Below, in pieces: positions 34,780 to 45,249 of a stretch of DNA of 60,000 nt. This stretch comes from Owenia fusiformis (Eukaryota > Annelida > Polychaeta > Sabellida > Oweniidae): contig CAIIXF020000005.1 of the NCBI GenBank assembly GCA_903813345.2, positions 42,139,394 to 42,199,393 of the forward strand, in the 5' to 3' direction. The position numbers were made by a program, and so were the translations under genes. Numbering within the stretch: the stretch's first letter is position 1; the number at the start of each line of letters is the position of its first letter. The notes beneath the pieces are model-generated. The model worked only from the letters and a program-made list of their open reading frames with translations, did not search any database and was not told the DNA's origin.

Positions 34780-35350
34780 CTAATGGTACATGGTAAATTT
34801 GTAATGGTACATGGTATATTTATAATGGTACATGGTATATTTGTAATGGTACATGGTATATTTATAATGGTACATGGTATATTTGTAATGGTACATGGTA
34901 TATTTATAATGGTACTTGGTATATTTGTAATGGTACATGGTATATTTATAATGGTACATGGTATATTTATAATGGTACATGGTATATTTATAATGGTACT
35001 TCGTATATTTGTAATGGTACATGGTATATTTATAATGGTACATGGTATATTTATAATGGTACATGGTATATTTGTAATGGCACATGATATAATTGTAATG
35101 GTACATGGTATATTTGTAATGGTAAATGGTATATTTTTAATGGTACTTGGTATATTTATAATGGTACTTGGTATATTTGTAATGGTACATGATATATTTA
35201 TAATGGTACATGGTATATTTATAATAATACATGGTATATTTATAATGGTACATGGTATATTTGTAATGGTACATGGTATAATTATAATGGTACATGGTAT
35301 ATTTGTAATGGTAAATGGTATATTTGTAATGGTACATGGTATATTTGATA
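34780..35350 (+). repeat. 21-bp minisatellite, open on both strands
   Basis: About 27 head-to-tail units of ATGGTACATGGTATATTTATA (last A/G alternates). As 21 is a multiple of three, each strand keeps one frame: the + strand reads MVHGIF(I/V) and the minus strand MYHYKYT, giving open frames of 236 (34753-35463), 108 and 77 residues. The + frame has an ATG 30 bp before the array and about 40 non-repeat residues after it, but there is no signal of a real protein (no known motif, substitutions that disrupt either reading equally). I treat the frames as repeat by-products. Confidence 0.9.
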
Positions 35351-35463
35351 TTCAAATGATCGGGAAGCATGTGGCAAATGCTAATAATCTACTACACCCC
35401 AGTCATTATTTGAAGTCTGAAATAGGTCTGAAACAATTGTGCAGAGTGTTCCAAAGTAAGTAG

Positions 35464-36587
35464 AGAAATCCAAGAGGGTTTACTATGAAAATGACATTAT
35501 CTGAGACAGAGATACTTATCAGAAAAACTTTGTTGAACATTGCATTAAATTAATCATTATATCTTACATGTCTCCGCTAATAGGCCATCTTATTGATTTT
35601 CCTACTTTTCAGACACATACAGTAAACTATAGTCAGATATACAGAATAAATATGAGTGTGATAAATGATTGGCTGAATTGGGGATAAAATATTGCATTAG
35701 AATTCTTGAGTATGTGTTCATCAACAAATAACCCCAAAATCACCAAATGATTTCTCCACTTTATCATCATATGACTGCAATCCCTGATAAAGGCCTGACA
35801 TTGCTAATTGCGTGATCAAACACAGTCCATCTGGCTTTATTACAACTACTTGTAAAATCCATTTATCACTTATCTTAAACGTTTTCTAATGTGAATTAAT
35901 GCAGTTACTTAGTGTTGAAAGGCTTAATAATGGAAGTCCTATGTCCATTATGATCCGGGAGTGGGGGGAGGGGATTATAAGTGGGTTATAATTCATGATA
36001 TAATGAAGTAATCACAAAAGGTTTTATATTATTATTCATTCGTATTGACAGTAAAAAATGACATGCATATTTTATTTTGAGTTTGTTCATTCATATGGTG
36101 TCAGTGAAAAATGACATGCATAACTTATTTGGCCAAATTAATGGCATGGACGCATTCTGATGATCATAGATCTCTCTCTCACTTGCATCCATTACATGGC
36201 GTTACCAGAATGGCAGGAACAGGGGATTTTTTTACATTGTGATTCTAAAAAAGGTTATTAAAACACAAAATATATTATGGAACAGTTTATCTTATCTTCT
36301 TCAATGTTTTTTATATAGGCAAAATAAAATGAAACATTTTGAAACAGATAAAATAAGTTAACGCATAGAACTTTAAGTATAAAACAGTATACATGTTACG
36401 TTGTCAAAGTATTTCGTCGCATTTAATTTCTAAGTCTCTGTCTCTTATCAAATCGTAAAAGAACAAAACATTCTAAACTTAATCACTTGGGAATTATTTT
36501 TCGGCATTCGCTTCCGGCATTTGATTTTATGTTCTTCTCCTGAAATGTATTTGCTTGACAATAATCAGAGAAAGTGCGTATACATAT
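35464..36587. other. Intronic sequence, nothing recognised
   Basis: AT-rich. A short direct repeat lies at about 36055 and 36104 (AGTGAAAAATGACATGCATA-like). No exon recognised. Confidence 0.4.
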
Positions 36588-36946
36588 AAAGGACGATTCT
36601 CGGTTTGGAGAACAGTCTCCTGGGCTAATAATTTTTTTCATGAAAAATATAGAAATATTACCCAAATTAAACTATGAATATTCAAAAGAGGACATTTAAA
36701 TCTACAAGATGTAAAAATAACAAATTGGTCTGAAGCAGGGATAACGCTCAATTAGACCGATTCAATAAAATACAAGTCTCGATTTGGGGAAAGAAGTTCA
36801 TCAGTGTACTGTGCAAATATTTTTTGCGACTATTCAAAAGAAGACATTCAAATCTATATTATGTAAAAAAATCAAATTTGTCCGAAGCAGGGATAATGCT
36901 CATTTAGATTGATGAACTTCGTTCTCCAAACCGAGAATCGTCCTTT
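36588..36946. mobile_element. 359-bp foldback element with 26-bp perfect TIRs
   Basis: 36588-36613 (AAAGGACGATTCTCGGTTTG ... GAGAAC) is exactly complementary to 36921-36946. Internally a ~75-bp segment (ATTCAAAAGAGGACATTTAA ... GAAGCAGGGATAA) is directly repeated near 36679 and 36834. No clear target duplication. No coding capacity. Confidence 0.75.
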
Positions 36947-38294
36947 GCGTGGCATATTCTGTCACGCAAACAAATGGGTGTGACTTCAATTTCTTGTCCG
37001 TCTGAGGACATCTTGGGAACGAGTTAGAATTAAAGAATTCTTATGAACGAGTCATGCAAGATACTAGAACTAGTAAAGTACTGATCTAAATAAAATATGT
37101 TTTAAATCTTTGTGAACACTAGATAACTACATTTAGGCATATTTGGCTATCATGCGTTTAAAATACGTTCCTAAAACTATGATGACGTTAGGTGAGAAAT
37201 ATTGCTATTGTACGTTCGAAAAGTATTTGGTTGTATTTTGTAGTTCTCAAGTTACCCATGAACTTTTATTGGCTAAACATAAAACAATTAATGTCTTGAC
37301 TTAGCATATTTAGCCTAATTTTGCAATGATGTCAACGTGATTCCAATGTTGTTATGTTGTCGTGATTCGCAGAGGTTGCGACAAGATTCTTTTTAAGAAA
37401 TGGTATTTTTTAGATAAGATCCCGTAATTTTCGGAGAACTGGGTTTCGGACAACTGGGTTTTGGAGAATTGGGTTTCAGAGAATTGGGTTTCGGACAACT
37501 GGGTTTGACCCCGGAGGTAATATGATTAAACACGATTAAACAGAACTATATGCACCATCTTGAGCTAATTTGAGATACATATATTACAAATCTTGAAAGT
37601 TATTAAGGTAAAATATGGTTACCCCTGGGCCTTTAGAAGCGATAATGAAAATTTCCAAAGTTTCCAATCATTTTTCAATCTAATTAGGAATAATATGACA
37701 AAACAAGACTTAATGCACCATTTTGAGCTCATATGAGACCCATACATTGCATGTCTTAAAAATTATTAAGGTAGAATAAGGTTACCCCTAGGCCGCAAGG
37801 GCTTAAAAATTTCGATAATTTTTATCTCAAAAAATACATGAGCTACCCAAGCCATTTATATATTTGTCATGAACACCTATACCCCTATTAGTATGAATTT
37901 TTCCAGTATGATCAGACATCACATTCTTGAAATACAGTACTTGATGTCCCATATTTGACCCTTTAAAAGATGAATTCACGCTAGATAATTGGGTCGAAAT
38001 GTATTTTTCTCACTAAACACCACTTTTACAATCGGTTTGTCTCAATTTCAAGGCTCAAAGCAATCACCAAATGAAGTCATTTAAAAAATTTACTTCAAAA
38101 CCATTTTTATTTATTTTTTATAATGTACCCCTCCCACCTGATAGGGGTGGGGGTCAGAGACTAAAAAATCCATGAAGACCACCCTGGATCACTTGCCCCG
38201 AAATCATTTTCCACTCAGATCAAGTGTTTCTACAACTGTGCCAAGTTTGTTGCTTTCCTGAAAAAGATGAACTATAAAGGGCTCATTTCTGGAC
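36947..38294. repeat. Non-coding stretch with two small direct-repeat clusters
   Basis: At about 37430-37505 there are five ~15-bp units of the type CGGA(G/C)AACTGGGTTT. At about 37545-37640 and 37710-37790 a ~100-bp segment is repeated directly, with landmarks GCACCAT, TTGAGCT, GAAAGTTATTAAGGTA and GGTTACCCCTGGGCC. No exon recognised. Confidence 0.6.
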
Positions 38295-39311
38295 ATCTGA
38301 CTGCGCTAAAATGTAGATGTTTAAGAAACACACAGCAGCCATCTTGAAAAATGGCGACCTTTACATATTATTTTTTACTTTTGCTGTAAATTTTAAAGTA
38401 ATAGAGCGAATTTGCACATATTTGAATATTCATAAGCATGGCACACTGTTTTATGACACTTTGGCTAGAATGCAGCCATTTTGAAAATGGCCGCCATTTT
38501 TACATGTGTTATTTTACGTTTTTTTTACTATTACTTCAAAAGTAATAGAGCAATTCTATTCATATTTCTAATGTGCATACTCATAAGTATGGCACACTGT
38601 CATATGACACTTTGGCTAGATCACGGCCATTAGTCAAAATGGCCACCATTTACATGTTCATGTGTGCGATTTAGTTCAAATTTTATAGGTGCCTACTAAG
38701 AAGCAAATAACACTTTCTTATCACAATTTGGCTAGTTGGCGACCATTTTTGAATATGGTGACCATTTTTACGTGTGTTATTTTGCAATTTTTGCTATAAC
38801 TGAAAAAGTTAAGTAGAAGGATTTTGTTAAAATTCCAGCCATGGCTGTTCAATTACTCAGATGCTAGTTGGTAGTTACCAGTTTTGCTACCAGGTGGCTG
38901 ATTCGGGGGAAATAACATGGCAGGGTATTACAAAATTCCCTTAAACTTGAATATTCATCAGTTTTAGTGGTTCACTTTTCATATTATCCTAATGTATCTG
39001 ATAGTTATACAAATCAAAATATGTCCTGTAAAAGAAAATATTATCTGCCCAACACAAGAAAAGATATTTCCATTTTTGTGATTTTACAACATGGGGGCTA
39101 TGGGGAATCTCCCCAACCTAGAAGTCACATTTTCAAAGAAAATTAAATTTTTAAGTTGATAAACTCTTTTTAAGATGTAGTTTTACATGAAGATTCCAAA
39201 TATGACATCAGTTTGACTTAATTTTGAATTTTTAATGACGCAAATCAAGATTATTTCTACTCGCATCTAGGCTATTGGATTTGCTACATTTTGGTGTTCC
39301 TGTTTTGTAGT
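38295..39311 (-). mobile_element. HINE family A copy 5 (head missing or diverged)
   Basis: Body modules (CAGCCATCTTGAAAAATGGC, AATAGAGCGAATTTG, AGCATGGCACACTGT, AAATGGCCGCCATTTTTA) match family A. The tail GGATTTGCTACATTTTGGTG ... GTTTTGTAG ends at 39311. It ends only 53 bp before exon C, so family A sequence reaches almost to the 3' splice site. Confidence 0.55.
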
Positions 39312-39363
39312 TTATTTAGTAGCTTTTGGAATTTCAATTTATTATTCTTTTTATATTTTTTAG

Positions 39364-39496
39364 GACAAAGAGCTTAGAAAAGATGTTGGGTCAAGAGAGG
39401 TAAAACCTTTCCGTAATAGTTCGTCTGATAGAGATGCATGCTGGGATAGCTGTCATTTTCTGACAAAACTCTGGGTCCAAACAAAAGAGTCGGGAG
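39364..39496 (+). CDS. Exon C of the cysteine-rich, anosmin-1-like gene
   Basis: A 133-nt exon candidate with a long T-rich tract and AG acceptor (TTTTTATATTTTTTAG) and a GTATGT donor at 39497. Only phase 0 is open, matching the phase 0 end of exon B. It encodes 44 residues plus one base, beginning DKELRKDVGSREVK and containing DACWDSCHFLTKLW. The C-x2-S-C-x-F-L motif resembles the segment I recall just before the WAP domain of anosmin-1. NSS in RNSSSD is a potential N-glycosylation site. The next exon should begin in phase 1 and, if the family call is right, lead into a four-disulphide WAP domain; I did not find it in the remaining 20 kb. Confidence 0.65.
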
Positions 39497-40567
39497 GTAT
39501 GTCTTTAACATTGGGATATTTTACTGAGGTTGGAATAATCCAGATCATTGAGTGGGAAAATAAAAGTTTCATATTTCATTAGTTTTCTCTTATACATTCT
39601 TTATCCTTAATTAGTTGTTGTCTGTGTGAGTCGTCATTTGCCTTTTCTTCGTGCTTATATTATTTGATACTCTTTTGATTCAATTTCTTTATTTACGTTA
39701 TCTAAATTAACCTTTTACCTAGTAATGACCAATGATAAAATAGCATTTCAGCAAATAATCATTGCTGAGAAGTTAAAAGGAAAGGACATTTAGTCTGAAA
39801 TTTTTTGGCAAAATGGTTAATTGTAAAATTACCACTTACACAATGTGTAATTAGAATTCTGACAGTAACAAGCAGTAATTTAAAAATATGTCAAGTTCTA
39901 TCTCTTTTGTATGACTTTTCATTTCAAATTAAATTGGTTATGGAAAGTGATTAACTAGGCACACTGTATGTAGTAGCAGAATTGATATTGCAAATGGTTG
40001 CATGAGGCCATAATGCTTGCAACATATTGAGCAAACAAAGCTACTCATTTTTCAATTATTGCCATAGTTGCATGCTTTAGAAGGTCATAATCTCATGCAT
40101 GCTAACATTTTACATGGTGCCAAACTAACAGGCCAACCCATGTGGACCCGATGCATTTGTTTGACTTCACTTCTTAAAAGGCAGCTTCATCTATAACTAG
40201 CTTGTGGAGGAATATCAGAAAGATGTTTATAAAGCTCAGACTTGTACAGCTAGGTACAACAAGCTCCAAAACCTAAACTAGAATAAAATGTTGATTAAGA
40301 ATTGAAAATTGTGAAGCATTTCAACGATTTTCTTAGTTACAATAGAAAATGTTTTTTAATAAGCTATTGAGAGGTTAGTTGGTAATATCATGACACTATT
40401 CCAAGACAACTAGCAGAACTACCAAGACATGATCAAACACCTGAACTTTTGAGATGCATGTCTCAAACTTTGAGATTAGAGTTTGGACTGGAGCTGACAT
40501 CTTTAGTTCATGAATCTAAAAGCCATCTTAGTTCACTTAGTTCTGTTCTGTTCAACAAGTGGCACAT
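39497..40567. other. Downstream intron sequence, nothing recognised
   Basis: Starts with the GTATGT donor. AT-rich, with no WAP-like cysteine-rich exon seen. Confidence 0.45.
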
Positions 40568-40570
40568 ATT

Positions 40571-41170
40571 TGCTGGAATTACACCATGCGTTTTAGAAAC
40601 GCGCCTAAGGTTTTAACCTCGTTTGAAAAATAGGTGTAATCCCGATTGCGGATTTACAAAAGCTCTTTTTCAAAACCTCTAGAACCCTTAAAAGACACTA
40701 GAAAACGCTTTAAATCGTTAAGCGCTTCTGGAGTGTAGTGTAATACCGATCAGTTTTTGTAAAACGCCTTACCCAGGTTTTTACCATTTGCCCTTACCGA
40801 GATAAGACGTATTTCGAATGCTACACATTTGGGCAACCGCAAAAATACAGGAAATGATGGATGGGACCCAAAAATGCAATAGGTCAAATCGCAAAAATTG
40901 AAAGTAAGTTCACATCACTGGCAAAAGTCTTGGTTACGTTTTCTCTTAGATGTTAAAAGAATACATTTATTGTAGATGTACACATCTGCTGGATATTCTC
41001 CATATCTACATCGTTAAAAGTGCACGAAAGGCGTTTTAGAAATGACAGGTGTAATTTCAAAATAAAATTCCTAAGGCGCTTTAGAAATGTTGGTGTAATC
41101 AGGATGGCGGTTTTGTTAAGCGCTTTCTACTGAAGCGCTTTTAATGTTTTTTTCAGGTCTAATTCCAGCA
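40571..41170. mobile_element. 600-bp TIR element with ATT duplication (Harbinger-like)
   Basis: Ends TGCTGGAATTACACC and GGTCTAATTCCAGCA are inverted with one mismatch, with ATT directly outside both (40568-40570 and 41171-41173). The interior repeats AAGCGCTTT-type motifs and GTGTAAT blocks in both orientations. No transposase frame. A 3-bp AT-rich duplication suggests PIF/Harbinger-like mobilisation, but this is an inference. Confidence 0.7.
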
Positions 41171-41567
41171 ATTGTGTGAATCCCATTTCCTTTTTAAAGG
41201 ATGAATCCTTATTTGTGGAAGCTTTTGTCGATTTCACTGTTATCTTCTGCATGTCTTCTGCATGTCTGATATTTCATGAATAGACAGCTTGATTTAGGTA
41301 GATCCCCTAATGTCATTAAAATGAGGCCTTTAGTAATCTGGTCAGGGTTCATTATAAATTGAATAGTCTGTTGGGGAAAACAAGGATCTCTCTGGTATAC
41401 TTATCTTGTAAAACATGAACTCGCCTTGACAGATTTAGAGATCATTAAATTTGCCTTTTAGCTCTTTATGGTCAATTAAAGTCACCTTTGTTGCCTAGCT
41501 TCCAAATTATTATCCTATCATAAACAAGTTATAGAGTTGCCATTTGAACAGTAAGGCTAATTTTTTT

Positions 41568-41765
41568 TTACAGTTTAAGGATCTCCTTTAAATTACTCGG
41601 GGTGGAAAATTTTCTAAGAGGCTCCGTTAAGGAAAAAATGACTTTATGAGCTGGATGGAATTTCTGTGTATTTTTTATTCTATTAGGGTGTCCTGCATAA
41701 AGGATTTCGCCTGCGAAGCATATAACTCTTGCGAACATATCTAAATACTGGTCCGAAGAAGACAT
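41568..41765 (-). other. Outer-arm open frame (left copy), probably not a gene
   Basis: A 65-codon frame beginning MSSSDQYLDMFARVICFAGE is shared with the right arm at 53077-53259. Over the ~45 aligned residues the two differ at several positions (L/P, H/N, I/M, Q/E, F/L and others), all amino-acid changing. This argues against selection on the protein, so I see the frame as a conserved end of the repeat rather than a coding region. Confidence 0.5.
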
Positions 41766-43490
41766 ACCTTGAATTTTTTAGAAAAAATTGGCTAAAAATG
41801 GAAACTACAAGAAGTCAAAATGTTCAACTCAAACAAAGTTGTAGCTATTCTATATCAATATTTTGTGTTATGTAAGGTTTCTCAGATGTTTCAAGACCTT
41901 CATTAGTATACTTGTGTCTAGAAATGTGACATTTAAGGACAAAATTTGGCTTTTTTAATCATTTTCGCTTTCAGCATTAACATATAGTTCCTTATATCTC
42001 GAGTTTAATGCTGACTGGTTGTTGCATTTTTGATTAAATCTGTGCTTGTACATATGTTCTTCCATTTAAGGTGTAGAAAATGTATAGTGGACAACCATTG
42101 TTCATATGAGAGCTTTCAGATCTCCCCTACCCCATTTATTATGGAAAATTACCGAAAAATATGAAAAAATAAAATAACTTGAAATTATAAACTTTAACAA
42201 AGTTGTAGCTATTCTATGTCAATATTATGTGTTATTTAATGTTTTTAAGATATTTCCGAACCTATAGCGGTATACAAGTGGCTAGAAATGAGACATTTAA
42301 GGACAAAACTTGGCATTTTTTTTATCATTTTCGCTTTCAGCAGTAATATATAGTTCCTCATATCTTGAGTTTTATGCTCTCTGATTGTTGCATTTTCAAT
42401 CAAATCTGTTCTTGTGCATGTCTTCTTCCATTTAAGGTATAGAAAATGTATAGTAGACAAACAATGTTCATATTAGAGCTTTCAGATCTCCCCTACCCCA
42501 TCAATTATGGAAAATAAACGAGAAATATATAAAAAAATAAAATAACTTGAAATTATAGACTTTCATAAAGTTGTAGCTATTCTATTATCAATATTATGTG
42601 TTATTTAATATTTTTAAGATTTTTCAAAACTTTTATTGGTATTCAAGTGGCTAGAAATGAGACATTTAAGGACAAAACTTGGCATTTTTTAATCAATGCT
42701 GCTTTCAGCAGTAACATATAGATCCTCATATCTTGAGTTTTATGCTGACTGGTTGATACATTTTGGATTAAATCTGTTCTTGTACATGTTTTATTCCATT
42801 TAAGGTACTGAAAATGTATAGTAGACAAACAATGTTCATATTAGAGCTTTCAGTTCTCCCCTACCCCATTTATTAGGGAAGATGACTGGAAAATATAAAA
42901 AATAACTTCAAACTATCAGTATAAACTTTAACAAAGATGTAACTATTCTTTATGTGTTATTGATTGCTATAATTAATGTTTCCGGACCTTCATTAGTATT
43001 CTAGTGTAGAGAAATTAGACATTTACAAAATTTGGCATTTTTCATCATTTCCACTGTTAGCAATAACATATAGTTCCTTATATCTTGAGTTTTATGCTGA
43101 TTGGTTGATGGATTCTTGATCAAATCTGTTCTTTTGCCTGCCTATTTTGATTTAAGGTATTTAAAAATGTATATTGGAAAGCCTGTCATTATATTAGAGC
43201 TTACATATCTCCCCTACCCCATTTATTTTGAAAAAATAACCAGAAATATAAAAACCAAACAATTTCAAAGTATAGACTTTAACAAAGTTGTCGCTATTCT
43301 AGATCAATACTATGTATTATTTGATATTTTTCAGATGTGTCAGGAACTTCATGAGTATACAAGTCTAAAAATTAGACATTTAAAGTTGAGTTGCAAATGG
43401 GGCGGGTATTCTCTATCTTTGTCCATTGGGCTTTTCTGGTTATGATATGTTGCAAACTGCTCATGAATCTATGCAATGTATAGTACAATA

Positions 43491-43695
43491 CTGTATAAGT
43501 GGTAATTTTGCCTAATCATTTAATTTGCCTATTGCCTAATTTTTGCCAGGCTCGGAAAATTAAATGTCGGAAATATTGTCTTCATAATGTTATCCAATGG
43601 GAAGTTTCTTGTCATTAGGAAAATTAAAATAAGGAAATTGATAAAATTTGACCATTCGGCAAATTAACCACTCGGATTAAATACCACTTATACAG
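43491..43695. mobile_element. 205-bp TIR element with TA duplication
   Basis: Ends CTGTATAAGTGGTA and TACCACTTATACAG are exact complements, with TA flanking both sides (43489-43490 and 43696-43697). Further inverted pieces (AATTTTGCC and GGCAAATT) lie inside. Tc1/mariner-like target, non-autonomous. It has no counterpart in the right arm, so it inserted after the palindrome formed. Confidence 0.65.
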
Positions 43696-44011
43696 TACTT
43701 GGAATATATTTAAAAATAATGGGGTATAGTACTGTGATAATTATAACCAGTGATCAAGCCATATTGGTTGAATTCCCTCATATCAAATGCAATGTTGTCA
43801 AATGCTTGGTGATTTCCATATTACACCTAAGGGTGGGGTAATTAGGAAGTTCATGATAGATATTGGGCTTGGGGATATTTTGGTAAATGTAAACATTGTG
43901 AAATGAAGAACAGCCAACAAGATGATTTTGGAAAGGATTACAAAATGGTAAAGCTGTCTTTGGTTTGTGAAGCAATGTTACTGTATCTCTAAAATGGGAT
44001 GAATTTCACTT

Positions 44012-44224
44012 ATGGCAGAGCTGCTATTGAACTTTGCAAAACTGATAGTTGCAACTTATCTATCAAATACTGATCATGAAGAAGTTGACACTCTCCTTAT
44101 GGCCCATGTCTATTACAGTGCTGCAGACAAGACAAAGGAGTTCAATGTTGAGAGAATTTGTATTCAGTCTGATGATACAGAATGTTGCTTGCAAAGAAGG
44201 ATGAGAGTTAAAAAGAGCTCTTAA
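44012..44224 (+). pseudogene. Relic of a repetitive invertebrate protein family
   Basis: The frame contains SNTDHEEVDTLLMAHVYYSA and then RICIQSDDTECCL. This resembles, from memory, the HEEADTR...A...SPDTDVLVLL region of large uncharacterised proteins that occur in many copies in cnidarian and mollusc genomes. The expected run of hydrophobic residues after SDDT is lost and a stop follows, so it is decayed. It lies in the inner part of the left arm and may be what remains of this element's own gene. Confidence 0.35.
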
Positions 44225-44592
44225 AGTTTCTTATGTCCTTCAAGGTAGCATTCTAAATTACTATATGAATGTCAAAGTGCAATACCTATTTGAAGATATA
44301 TCAAAGATGGGTGTCTTGTACCAGTACTCACAAACAAACCTTCGTAGCAACACAAGAAACATATGTCCTTGGCAATTCGCAAATGTAAAATGGCAAAAGG
44401 CAGTGAAAATTGCTATACAAGGTTTCTAGTCAAGGGTGTATTGCTACTTGTCCATGTGGCAATAAACAACATAGTGCACATCGTTGGACAATATTTAAGG
44501 ATGAGTTTCTCAGAACTATAAAAATTATTTAGAGATCTTACATATCTGAATAGCTTGTGGTGTCATGAGCAACTTAGACCTTTAAAATGCTT

Positions 44593-44700
44593 CCTAGTCA
44601 ACTGGTACCCAAGACAAGTCGTACCCAAGATAACTGGTACCCAAGACAACTCGTACCCAAGATAACTGGTACCCAAGACAACTCGTACCCAAGTTATTTC
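44593..44700. repeat. 32-bp tandem repeat at the inner end of the left arm
   Basis: About three copies of a 32-bp unit made of two 16-mers, AACTGGTACCCAAGAC and AACTCGTACCCAAGAT. One such block in inverse orientation is present at the inner end of the right arm (about 51159-51195), so the repeat expanded on the left only. Confidence 0.85.
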
Positions 44701-45249
44701 CAGTATTATGGGTGCATATTAGGAAAACAAATTGAGTTTGTATAATTATGTTTTCATGTTATAATGTGACTCAAATAAGCCTCAATATTTTTTTGAATTT
44801 AGAAGACATTTTTTCTCAATGGATTAAGTAAAGCATTTTGATTTAACTTGAATCACCTTTTTACTAATAAAACAAGTGCTTGAAGTGCTTGTTCACAACA
44901 TTTTTTGCCAAACATATATATAAATAAATATAATTACAACAGTGACTTTTCTACAAATGAATATTTTAAACTATTAATCAGGAATTTTGGAGATATTTGA
45001 AGAATAAAGAAAGTTCTTTGTGTAAATATTCCAGAAGTTCAATAACTAAGTGCAATCAATATTTTCTAAGACAAGGTCAACAAAGGTGCAATCTGGTTAA
45101 GTGGTAGTTGCCTTACCCAGTGATTGGCCCTGTTATAACACACATAAACGCTGGATATAAACATATGATCACCAAGCCAGCCAATTTAAACATTGGACTA
45201 GCAGCATAGCACACTTAAACCAATATAAGGCCAATATTAGGAAGTAAAC

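Larger units (their letters stand above)
13571..39363 (+). other. 25.8-kb intron B-C filled with transposons and satellites
   Basis: Begins GTGAGT after exon B and ends in a T-rich tract plus TAG before exon C. Nearly all of it is accounted for by nested HINE elements, minisatellites and MITEs listed below. At 13571-14323 nothing specific is recognised. No further phase-compatible cysteine-rich exon was found inside it by eye, but small exons could be missed. Confidence 0.5.
41593..44700 (-). repeat. Left arm of a ~11.6-kb inverted-repeat structure
   Basis: From the outer end TTACTCGGGGTGGAA, the arm holds an open block (minus-strand reading from MSSSDQYLDMFARVICFAG, 41765 down to about 41600). 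Next is a tandem array of ~365-bp monomers (41770-43400; GTTGTAGCTATTC-type landmark at 41838, 42202, 42570, 42937 and 43287). Then come a TA-flanked MITE (43491-43695), a protein relic (44012-44224) and the inner block CAACTGGTACCCAAGACAAG (44598). The right arm (51159-53240) has the outer block, the ~365-bp monomers and the inner block in inverted order. The LINE lies between them. Confidence 0.75.
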
